The position numbers and the translations under genes were made by a program. Below are positions 31,450 through 38,457 of a stretch of DNA of 40,697 nucleotides, piece by piece. Origin of the DNA: DATLRC01 sp035478435 (lineage in GTDB: Bacteria > Patescibacteriota > Saccharimonadia > Saccharimonadales > UBA4665); assembly GCA_035478435.1 (NCBI GenBank), contig DATIJT010000007.1:1-40697 (forward strand), written 5' to 3'. Under the pieces are notes generated by a model. It was not told where the DNA came from. It did not search any database and saw only the letters and a list, made by a program, of their open reading frames with translations. Within the stretch, counting starts at the first letter, position 1. Every line of letters starts with the position of its first letter.

Positions 31450-31580
31450 TTATTACCTGACTCTCAAAACCCAGTCATCCCAGCGCAGGCTGGGATCCAG
31501 TACTATTAAGGAGATCCATTTTTACTGGATTCCCGCCTGCGCGGGAATGACAGGTTGGAGGTTTTGATAGGCAGGTTATT
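31450..31580. repeat. 131-bp inverted-repeat (MITE-like) element
   Basis: The core arms GTCATCCCAGCGCAGGCTGG (from 31474) and CCCGCCTGCGCGGGAATGAC (to 31551) are the widespread GTCATYCC-type palindromic repeat. Outer arms ACCTGACTCTCAAAAC and GTTTTGATAGGCAGGT extend the inverted repeat to ~131 bp. It has no coding capacity. Confidence 0.8.
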
Positions 31581-31606
31581 ACACTATAGAGCTTTGGTTG
31601 ATTGAA

Positions 31607-32176
31607 TTACGCGACCAGGGCTTGTAGGAGTTCGGGAAACTCAGTTTTGCCCTTCATGTCTTCATAGGTAAAATGGCCTAAACCGTGGAGCTGCAGGACT
31701 TTGATGCCCTGGATTTTTTGGCTGAGTATTTGAGCCGCTTGGATAATCGCTTCGCGGTCATCATCCGAATAAAACAAAGTAATGCCTTTGGTTCGGGCCG
31801 CAATATTCGGGTCAATCTCGAAGTCATAGAAACTCTTGTGGTCCCAGTCCAGCCCCAACGAAGGCGCTACCAAAGCCACCTTATTCAGCCTGGCCTGGGG
31901 GTTCTCGCTGAGCCAGCGCACCAAAAAACCGCCGCCACAACTGTGGCCGACACCCATAGTGTTTTGGTCCGGCGAAAACCTTTCGAACATTTCCTTCCAT
32001 TGTTCGTACACCGGCTCATAGGGCCGCGGCATTTCAGGAGTCTGGGCCAATATGTCACATAGCACCAATTCATGTTGCAGCCACGGCAACCAGTGGGAGT
32101 TAGATTCGCTGGACCCCTTAGGATTGTAATAACCTTCTTTGCTGGGTTTGCCATGAATTATAATAGCCGTTTTCAT
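31607..32176 (-). CDS. RBBP9/YdeN-like serine hydrolase
   Basis: A small alpha/beta hydrolase, 189 aa. It begins MKTAIIIHGKPSKEGYYNPKG and has the nucleophile elbow GVGHSCGGGFLVRWL (Ser at about 79), an acidic residue in LFYSDDD and the catalytic histidine in LHGLGHFTYEDM. Size and motif spacing fit the RBBP9/YdeN family, whose substrates are mostly unknown. It is cytoplasmic, with no signal peptide. Single gene, divergent from the 32266 gene, with which it shares a ~90-base intergenic region. Confidence 0.85.
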   Translation of the reverse strand: MKTAIIIHGKPSKEGYYNPKGSSESNSHWLPWLQHELVLCDILAQTPEMPRPYEPVYEQWKEMFERFSPDQNTMGVGHSCGGGFLVRWLSENPQARLNKVALVAPSLGLDWDHKSFYDFEIDPNIAARTKGITLFYSDDDREAIIQAAQILSQKIQGIKVLQLHGLGHFTYEDMKGKTEFPELLQALVA

Positions 32177-32230
32177 GCTTACAGTTTAGCACTAACTGGG
32201 TTATGCTATAGTTTGTGATAGCTTAGAGAA

Positions 32231-32259
32231 TTGTTTTTGATTTTAAGCAAATATATAAT
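32231..32259 (+). promoter_or_regulatory. Promoter of the 32266 gene
   Basis: TTGTTT (32231-32236), 17-base spacer, perfect TATAAT (32254-32259). The ATG is six bases beyond, so the message is leaderless. The block is nearly identical to that at 38423-38451. Confidence 0.85.
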
Positions 32260-32265
32260 GCTGCT

Positions 32266-33519
32266 ATGACAGAAACTTTGGTGAGAGCGCCAGAACCAGA
32301 AACGGGCGTGACAATTGCTGATCAAATAGCCTACTTTTTTAATTTAGAAACCGGCCAAATACTAACTGATAGTTCAGCAGTTATAGCATCTATTGAAGCC
32401 GGTGAAGCTCCCCGCCACCTTCAGCAGCTCTTTGCTGCCGGCAAACTTGTAGTTGACCCAGAAGTTAGGTTCTCCAGCGAAAAAGATAATGAATCTAAAA
32501 TTCGTAAACTGGGCGAATTGTTATGCGATAAAACAGTCAAAATAGATAAAGGTAGATATGAGCCTTTGGACGTAATTGAGTGGGACATGGTGGATTATCT
32601 TTCCTACGGCCACTGGTTACTATCGGTGGCTTCCACTATAAACGTAAATGTAGTTAGACGGGCTTATCGTCTGGGTTTGGGCCCTTCAATCGGTCAATTC
32701 CAGGGCAGAAAAAATAGTTGCTTCAGGTCTCTCACCAAGTACTACGAAGCGTTAGGCACAAATCTTAAAAATCAAAGAGGTTTATATAAGTCTTGGGATC
32801 TAGAGAGGGTAGTTAACTACACAGAAGTAGTAAATCAGCATAAGCCATCTACCCAAACCCTCATGGAAACCTTGGCAGAACGCGCCAGGAGCGGCCAAGG
32901 ACCGTCGTATGAAACTATCCTGACTCTCACAGGTCAAAAACCTGGCGCATTACTTGGCGATAAGGCCAACCAGCCTTTTCGTTACCGATCAAATGATGAT
33001 TTGGTAAGATTGGGCGTAGAGTACATGTTAAATCATGATGGCAATGTGCCTAAAACATCAGTGATTATAGAGTTGGCACATGACAATCTGGCCCCCAGCG
33101 CTACAACTCTCAGAAGACGCTTTGGTACAATTTCTAATTTTCATAGAGAACTAAGATCAGTCTATTATCTGACTCTGAGGCTTATCAATAAACTGCCTGA
33201 AGAGCGTGAACAAAAACTTGCTTCTATAATCAAGTCTCTACCTCCTCAAAGCTTGCTGCCTCATCTCATACAACGTAAAGACAGGCCGCTCTCTTATGAA
33301 ACTTGCTTGCGGGTATTAGCGCAATACAAGCTTATAAATGCCTTATTGGTAGACGCCAGAGTAAGCCAGGAGCGCAAAGACCAACTAGCTAGTATTGCGG
33401 AGCCGTCTAGATTTATAGCAATGATGACAAAGCCCAGCATGGGTCTGGACGAGAAAACAATCAGACGTACAGCGGAAAGAATAGGAGTTGCTGAATTTAT
33501 TTGGCCATCTGAAGAATAA
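32266..33519 (+). CDS. Unknown protein, shares N-terminal domain and HNR-like module with the 38458 protein
   Basis: A 417-aa protein of unknown function. Residues 22-125 form a domain (YFFNLETGQILTD, IEAGEAPRHLQQLFAAGKL, KLGELLCDKTVKI, YGHWLL) shared with the 38458 product. Residues ~178-414 form a module that includes GPSYETILTLTGQKPGALL and a predicted helix-turn-helix, DLVRLGVEYMLNHDGNVPKT to APSATTLRRRFGTISNFHREL (245-296). It ends with RPLSYETCLRVLAQYKLINALLV and AEFIWPSE. The APS-T-RRFG-F pattern resembles homing-endonuclease-associated repeats, so nucleic-acid binding is a reasonable inference. No nuclease motif is visible. Leaderless expression from its own promoter. Confidence 0.8.
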   Translation: MTETLVRAPEPETGVTIADQIAYFFNLETGQILTDSSAVIASIEAGEAPRHLQQLFAAGKLVVDPEVRFSSEKDNESKIRKLGELLCDKTVKIDKGRYEPLDVIEWDMVDYLSYGHWLLSVASTINVNVVRRAYRLGLGPSIGQFQGRKNSCFRSLTKYYEALGTNLKNQRGLYKSWDLERVVNYTEVVNQHKPSTQTLMETLAERARSGQGPSYETILTLTGQKPGALLGDKANQPFRYRSNDDLVRLGVEYMLNHDGNVPKTSVIIELAHDNLAPSATTLRRRFGTISNFHRELRSVYYLTLRLINKLPEEREQKLASIIKSLPPQSLLPHLIQRKDRPLSYETCLRVLAQYKLINALLVDARVSQERKDQLASIAEPSRFIAMMTKPSMGLDEKTIRRTAERIGVAEFIWPSEE

Positions 33520-33525
33520 GCAAAT

Positions 33526-34236
33526 TTAGGCAGCCGGCAAAAGTTCGTTCGGGAAAGAGAAGTACAAGCGAGTATCCGCGACCGCCGGCACTTTGCCTTC
33601 TCCTTTCTTCAGCTCTTTCAGAACTACCACCCGGCCATTAACGAGGCTGAAAAGTTCACGGGTAGTTGGCCGATAGTCGTCCTTTTCCACATCCAGCTTG
33701 GCGAAGCCAGCGCTATTATAAGCACCTACGGCCTTGCCGTTGCCCTTCCACGTCTCGAGCCATATGTTACGCGCCCCGAATAGCCGGGCAGAACCAGCCA
33801 CAATCAATTTTGTAAATGGAGTCGCTAGGCCTAGCCCCTGACTGTGTTCGCCTATGCGGATAGCAAAAGTTGTTTCGCCGCCCGGCACTTCCTCACTCTC
33901 TTCCAGACCTGTCCAGCCGTAGCCGGCTAGATCTAAAGCATCATCACCAAGTCTCTCTAGAAGCAAAAACATGCCCCGACCACCATTTTTACTCAACCAT
34001 TTCTCGGTTGACTCTTCAGTTGCAAAACGAGCTTCAGTGGGATCCTTTGGGCAATATTCCCTAGTTTCACGCTGAGCAGCCATGATCGTAAGAGCTCCAA
34101 CGTAATTACGGGTTAAGCCAGCCATTACGACGAAGCCCTTTTCGGCCAGGGCCGCAGCCGCGGCATTGCCCGCCTCACCTAAATCATCTGGTAAAGGCTG
34201 TAATTGTTCAGCAAAAGTATCTGGAAAATTAGCCAT
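33526..34236 (-). CDS. GNAT-family N-acetyltransferase
   Basis: A protein of 236 aa with a GNAT fold. Motif A is FAIRIGEHSQGLGLATPFTKLIVAGSA (R-x-x-x-G-x-G-like acetyl-CoA loop, about 125-150), and the later segment ARNIWLETWKGNGKAVGAYNSAGFAKL matches the family's strand 5-helix-alpha4 region. The N-terminal ~50 residues are an extra helical segment. The substrate is not predictable. A GTG-ATG-ATG run makes the start ambiguous. ATG 34236 has AGAGG five bases upstream, and TATAAG (34245-34250) is just ahead. It converges with the 32266 gene. Confidence 0.8.
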   Translation of the reverse strand: MANFPDTFAEQLQPLPDDLGEAGNAAAAALAEKGFVVMAGLTRNYVGALTIMAAQRETREYCPKDPTEARFATEESTEKWLSKNGGRGMFLLLERLGDDALDLAGYGWTGLEESEEVPGGETTFAIRIGEHSQGLGLATPFTKLIVAGSARLFGARNIWLETWKGNGKAVGAYNSAGFAKLDVEKDDYRPTTRELFSLVNGRVVVLKELKKGEGKVPAVADTRLYFSFPNELLPAA

Positions 34237-34294
34237 CATCACCTCTTATACAGAGTACATAATATCATAAATATGTTTTATTTGCAAGTGCTGG

Positions 34295-34891
34295 TCAGTT
34301 GTTTTTCGTGTCTGGCGATTTGTCTTTGCCTGGCCGTTTTCTGAAAGAACGGTAAGCTAATTCCTGCCGGTGTTGGTCCAGCCGTTCAATGTAACTATCG
34401 TAACGGTTAAAGATGCTAGAGTAGCGAAAACTCGGTGTTAACAGTTTTAGCAGTTTGCCCTGCTCGTCCAGGTATTCAACCAGGCAGTAAAAGTCACCGT
34501 CGCCCGATACCACAATAGCTTTGTCGTAGTTATTAAATTCTTTCATGGCCCAAAGCACCAGCTCGGCATCGATGTTTCCTTTCACCGGCTTTTTCTCTTC
34601 GGGCTCGCCAGTTTTAGTGTCTTCCTTCGGGGCCGGTTCTTCTGGCCGCGGCCGGGTCATATCATAAGTCGGCTTCAACACTACGGCGTAGCCGGCTTCG
34701 TGCAACTGCTCGTAAATACTTTCAAACTCCGGAATGTAGCCGATAAACATGTAGGCTTTGGTAACGCCGTACTTATCGGCCAACCAGCGGCGGAATTTAG
34801 CCCAATCCATCTTCCACCCCGCCCGTTGCACGCCAACGTTTAAGTTCTGGCTGTCGATGAAGGCGTAGACTATGGGTTTGACTTGGTCCAT
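34295..34891 (-). CDS. NYN-domain (PIN-like, LabA/DUF88 type) protein
   Basis: A 198-aa protein with the NYN nuclease fold. The first acidic residue is in YAFIDSQNLNVGV (D13). The second cluster is KGNIDAELVLWAMKEF, and the third is AIVVSGDGDFYCLVEYL. All acidic positions of the likely metal site are present. A Pro/Glu/Lys-rich loop (about 80-105) is inserted before the second cluster. NYN proteins are presumed RNases, but the target here is unknown. The C-terminus is basic and disordered. A minus-strand neighbour of the 34928 gene. Confidence 0.85.
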   Translation of the reverse strand: MDQVKPIVYAFIDSQNLNVGVQRAGWKMDWAKFRRWLADKYGVTKAYMFIGYIPEFESIYEQLHEAGYAVVLKPTYDMTRPRPEEPAPKEDTKTGEPEEKKPVKGNIDAELVLWAMKEFNNYDKAIVVSGDGDFYCLVEYLDEQGKLLKLLTPSFRYSSIFNRYDSYIERLDQHRQELAYRSFRKRPGKDKSPDTKNN

Positions 34892-34927
34892 GTTTCCAGC
34901 ATAGCACGGCTTGGATCTTGACCGGTC

Positions 34928-36154
34928 CTATAACTGAACGCCCATCTCCGGTCCGGTCAGGAAAGCCCGGGCTTTTTTGAGCGATTCATCGGTTACATAG
35001 TCTTCATGGTCGCCGCTGGCATAATCTTTATAGCCTTGCTCGAACGCCGCCTTAGCTCCATCCCTGACAAAATCTTGATCATTTTGGGCGATAAACTTCA
35101 GCAGCTTTTGGCCTTCCGGTATAGCGGCGAAAAATATCAGTCCATTCCGGCCAATGTTTGTTAAATTAGTCATTAATCTAAATAAGCCTCTCTCGTTTAA
35201 AAGAGTCAGTTCTTTCGCCCCATGTAGTTTTCGATGGGCTGTTTCAATTTCGCTTTTGGCGGCTTGGCGGCGCTGACGGGCTTTCTTAGTTAGGGCCCTT
35301 TTAAGCCACTGCTCTCTGGCCTGCTGTAATTGACTTTCGGCGGCGCTAACTTCATTCTTGGCCGCCGCCAGGTTGGTTTGGTACTGCCCATACAAACTTT
35401 GGGCCGCCTCGGTCGCCTGGTTAATAATCGCCGGATCAAGGGTCCACTCTATAACCGCCTCGATTGCCTTTTGCCTTTTAGCCAGATCCTTGGTTGGCAA
35501 GTGGTTAATTATGTACTTACAGGCCCGCTCTATAACTTCCGTGCTGGCGTTCCGCCGGACAAATCCCTCATTATCTTTGCTCGGCACCAGTATTCCCAAT
35601 GCCGCGTCGATGGCTTTCGGCCCAGCGGAATCCCATTTTTCCAAGGTAGCCAGCTTTAAAGCCACGGCTTGGCGATACAAACCGAGGCGATCATCGTCCT
35701 CAAAAACGGGGAACTCAGTGTGTTGATGCGGGGAACGATTAGTCAAGATGCATGTGACAGCCTGTTCCAACAAATCGACTTTCTTTTTTGGCTCCATTAC
35801 CACGGAATTTTCCAGCAGGCTCAAGCCCATCTGCATTCGCAGACTGCTGGATTGTTGGCTAAACGATAAACCATTCACCAGCCTATCGGCTAGCCCAAAA
35901 TGAACATCGCCTAAGGCGCTTGGATCCTGGATGGTGGCTTCGGCGAAACCTAGGGCCGCTACTACTTCTTCCGGTGTGGCTTCGTAAGTCAGGGCATCGG
36001 TAATGGCCCGGGCTTTGGCGGCGTCGCTCTCGCCATGCCATTCCACGGCCAGGCCGACCAGCTTGCCCAGATGAACAGCCACCTCGTCTTTTTTAGCCGG
36101 TAATTCTGCGCGCGTATTTTCTGGCAATAAATTTTCTACAGCCGCAACTGTCAT
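34928..36154 (-). CDS. Unknown helical, coiled-coil protein
   Basis: A 408-aa, almost entirely alpha-helical protein not recognised. Residues ~40-240 look like helical repeats. A basic coiled coil follows at ~255-312 (LAAAKNEVSAAESQLQQARE, ALTKKARQRRQAAKSEIETA), then a weakly hydrophobic patch NIGRNGLIFFAAIPEGQKLL (336-355) and a charged C-terminus. The start at ATG 36154 has a good GAGGAGG ribosome binding site. It lies between the NYN and helicase genes on the same strand. No function is claimed. Confidence 0.75.
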   Translation of the reverse strand: MTVAAVENLLPENTRAELPAKKDEVAVHLGKLVGLAVEWHGESDAAKARAITDALTYEATPEEVVAALGFAEATIQDPSALGDVHFGLADRLVNGLSFSQQSSSLRMQMGLSLLENSVVMEPKKKVDLLEQAVTCILTNRSPHQHTEFPVFEDDDRLGLYRQAVALKLATLEKWDSAGPKAIDAALGILVPSKDNEGFVRRNASTEVIERACKYIINHLPTKDLAKRQKAIEAVIEWTLDPAIINQATEAAQSLYGQYQTNLAAAKNEVSAAESQLQQAREQWLKRALTKKARQRRQAAKSEIETAHRKLHGAKELTLLNERGLFRLMTNLTNIGRNGLIFFAAIPEGQKLLKFIAQNDQDFVRDGAKAAFEQGYKDYASGDHEDYVTDESLKKARAFLTGPEMGVQL

Positions 36155-36218
36155 AGTAACTAGCCTCCTCGCTGGCAGCTATTATTCACCAAGTCTTAAC
36201 CCAGTGCAAGCACAGGCT

Positions 36219-37772
36219 TTATGCTACTTGATCTTTGGCCTGAACCAGTTCGTGGGTACTGACAATTTTGAGAATATCATCGCCGTAGGCTTCCAGTTTG
36301 CGAGGGCCGAAGCCTTTGAGCGCCAGTAGTTGCTGGGCCGCCGCCGGTTTGCGCTGGGCGATTTCGCTCAGTACGCTATCGTGGGCGACTATGTAGGCCG
36401 GCATGCTTTCGGCCGTGGCCCGCTGCAGCCGCCATTGTTTAAGCTTTTTAAGTAGCGCTTCATCAACCGGCATTGAATCAGTGGCTATTTTTGCCTCAAC
36501 TTCATCAGTTACGTCTTCAGTATTGTTGGCCAGTGCGTCCGAAGCCTGGCGCAGCATAACGTCAAATTCATAAATAACCGGGTGCATAGCTAGGGCCATA
36601 TTGTTGATGCCCAACAAATACAGGCCATCTAGGCTCCGTACCCGGCTCAGCGCCACGTAGCCCATACCTGGTGTGAAGGCCCGCGCGAGGTCGATTTCGG
36701 CGGCGTCCAGGCTCATGCCCTGGCTTTTGTGGATGGTGATGGCCCACGCCAGGCGCAGCGGCAACTGACTAACTTCGGCCCGTACCCGGCCATCCTCGCT
36801 CAACGACCAACTGTGTGGCTCGACCTGGATGGTACGGTTTTTGTCGTTAAGCTTTACCACCGGCGAACCGTTTTTGAAGCCAATTACCTGCCCGCGGCTG
36901 CCGTTCACGAAGCCTTCGGCGAAATTGTTAGCCACGAACATCACTTCGGCGCCAATTTTAAGTTCCAAGTTCTCTGGCGCCAAGACGCTACGCTTGAGAG
37001 TTTCGACACGGCTAGCGGCGCCCCTGGTTTGCATAGCGAAGGTTTGGCTGGCGCTAGTTATGGCGGCTAGATGCTTTTGGTTGATAGCGTCAACATCAAC
37101 GTTGTGCGCGAACAGGCGGGTAATTGCCCCTGCCCGGGGTGGGCGCTGCTGCAGCCGGTCGTTCAACATAGATTCGTGGAACTCGTTAACATCGCCACGG
37201 CGCATAGCTTCCAGTAATTCCAGCAGTCCATCGCTACCAGTCTGGCGGTGTTGTTCGCTCAGATAGCAAATTTGCGGTTGCAGTTCGGCCCAAGCGGCCG
37301 AGGTGTGGGCGAAATCTGCCAAGTCGCTGCCGCGGCTGACCGGCGGCAGCTGGAACAAGTCGCCCACCAGGATGACTTGCAAACCGCCGAAGGGCGTGTC
37401 GTTCTGCCGTAACAATTTACAGGCTTCATTAACCATATCCAGCCGCTGGCCGTGTAGCATCGACACTTCGTCTATCACCAACACGTCAACGGCGTTGTAA
37501 CGTTTTACCAGCCGGGCGTTAGCCCCAAGCCACTTCCGGTCTGCCCCGCTCAAAGAGTCGCGGATGCCTAGCCCCGACCACGAATGGATAGTGCTGCCGC
37601 CGATGTGCGTCGCGGCGATGCCGGTGCTAGCCGTAACTGCCACCCGCCGGCCGCGAGCCTGGGCGCGCCGCACGAATTCATTCAAAACGTAAGTCTTGCC
37701 CGCCCCCGGCGCTCCGGTCAAAAACACTGGTTTACCACTGAGCATGACGCTTAAAGCCTGTTTCTGCCTCAT
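36219..37772 (-). CDS. PIF1/RecD-like helicase with C-terminal HRDC-type domain
   Basis: A superfamily 1B DNA helicase, 517 aa. Motif I is GAPGAGKTYVLNEF (about 20-33), then Ia (VAVTASTGIAATHIGGSTIHSW), II (VLVIDEVSMLHG), III (VILVGDLFQLPPV), IV-like (SEQHRQTGS), V (AWAITIHKSQGMSLDAAEIDL) and VI (GMGYVALSRVRSLDGLYLLG). The C-terminal ~80 residues (LLKKLKQWRLQRATAESMPAYIVAHDSVLSEIA to LLALKGFGPRKLEAYGDDIL) are an HRDC-type domain like that of RecQ and RNase D. PIF1 helicases act on G-quadruplexes, R-loops and stalled forks. Little sequence precedes motif I, so the start may be slightly upstream, but no better one is seen. Confidence 0.92.
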   Translation of the reverse strand: MRQKQALSVMLSGKPVFLTGAPGAGKTYVLNEFVRRAQARGRRVAVTASTGIAATHIGGSTIHSWSGLGIRDSLSGADRKWLGANARLVKRYNAVDVLVIDEVSMLHGQRLDMVNEACKLLRQNDTPFGGLQVILVGDLFQLPPVSRGSDLADFAHTSAAWAELQPQICYLSEQHRQTGSDGLLELLEAMRRGDVNEFHESMLNDRLQQRPPRAGAITRLFAHNVDVDAINQKHLAAITSASQTFAMQTRGAASRVETLKRSVLAPENLELKIGAEVMFVANNFAEGFVNGSRGQVIGFKNGSPVVKLNDKNRTIQVEPHSWSLSEDGRVRAEVSQLPLRLAWAITIHKSQGMSLDAAEIDLARAFTPGMGYVALSRVRSLDGLYLLGINNMALAMHPVIYEFDVMLRQASDALANNTEDVTDEVEAKIATDSMPVDEALLKKLKQWRLQRATAESMPAYIVAHDSVLSEIAQRKPAAAQQLLALKGFGPRKLEAYGDDILKIVSTHELVQAKDQVA

Positions 37773-37847
37773 AGTCCCCCGATTGTAGCACCAGGCCGAC
37801 CAACCACCAAGGAATAGGAAAGTTTCAGTCTATAAATTAGCTCGGTA

Positions 37848-37891
37848 GATTACCTTACAAAATTGACGATCATCAATTTTGTAAGGTAATC
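37848..37891. other. Perfect 19-bp hairpin
   Basis: 37848-37866 and 37873-37891 are exact reverse complements (GATTACCTTACAAAATTGA) around the loop CGATCA. It lies between the helicase and the truncated genes. It is AT-rich with no U tract, so it is a palindromic repeat or a weak bidirectional terminator. Confidence 0.6.
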
Positions 37892-37949
37892 CAGTAGATA
37901 AGCTTTGCGCTGAGCAGTCAGCCTGTATTTAAATAACTGATTGTGAGTT

Positions 37950-38243
37950 TTATAACTCAGTGCTTTCGCCGTCGGCCAGCACGCGGACCTTGAACGGAAA
38001 GTGGAACTTTTCTTCGGCGTAAGCCTTAAAGACTTCAGGCTTGGCACCAAATTTGAGGTAATGGATGGGAATCACCAGCTCCGCCTTTAGTTGCTTAGCG
38101 AAGTTGTAAGCATCGAGCATGCTAATGTCTGGTCCAGTTATTGGCAAAGCCACGTTTTTTACTTCAAGGTCGGCTAATTCTTTGCCGTCTCCCGGATGGA
38201 AGAACACGCCGTCAACAAGCAACTTTATCGTGATAGTAATCAT
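37950..38243 (-). pseudogene. C-terminal fragment of a metallo-beta-lactamase-fold hydrolase
   Basis: 97 residues match the second half of an MBL-fold (UlaG-like) metal-dependent hydrolase: KLLVDGVFFHPGDGKEL (metal-ligand Asp in HPGD), VALPITGPDISMLDAYNFAKQL, and VIPIHYLKFGAKPEVF (C-terminal metal-ligand His). The first half, with the H-x-H-x-D-H motif, is missing, so it cannot be an active enzyme. The upstream bases encode the beginning of an unrelated kinase in another frame, so a deletion or misassembly has joined the two. The C-terminal end and stop look normal. Confidence 0.75.
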
Positions 38244-38364
38244 GCTTGGAGCCGTGATAGTAAAAATCTAGATGTATCAGCGGCAAGCCGGTCTCTTTAG
38301 CCAATTCCCGGGCAAAAGTCGTCTTGCCCGCCCCGGCGGAACCAATAACAACTACGCGCTTCAT
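38212..38364 (-). pseudogene. N-terminal fragment of a P-loop kinase (adenylate-kinase-like)
   Basis: A 50-residue frame starting at ATG 38364 reads MKRVVVIGSAGAGKTTFARE and then LAKETGLPLIHLDFYYHGSK, an exact P-loop plus the LIHLD segment of the FlaR/topology-modulation and adenylate-kinase-like family (usually ~170-180 aa). It ends at TGA 38212 after HDYYHDKVAC. The remaining ~120 residues, including the lid, are absent. It overlaps the MBL fragment by 32 bases in another frame, and a 10-bp direct repeat CGTGATAGTA (38229-38238, 38253-38262) lies at the junction. Confidence 0.75.
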
Positions 38365-38422
38365 CTTGCTTCAATCATAACATCCACCGCCAAGAACAAT
38401 TGGAGCGTGATTAGCTACAGAA

Positions 38423-38451
38423 TTGTTTTTTACTTTAGGCAAATATATAAT
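38423..38451 (+). promoter_or_regulatory. Promoter of the 38458 gene
   Basis: TTGTTT (38423-38428), 17-base spacer, TATAAT (38446-38451), six bases before the ATG. The same -35, spacer length and flanks (AGAATTGTTTTT, GCAAATATATAAT) occur at 32231-32259. Confidence 0.85.
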
Positions 38452-38457
38452 ATCGCT

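Noticed and set aside
38272..38457. N-terminal extension of the 38458 protein (start at 38272)
   Set aside because: It contains the promoter and antisense kinase codons, and the paralogue begins at the equivalent of 38458.
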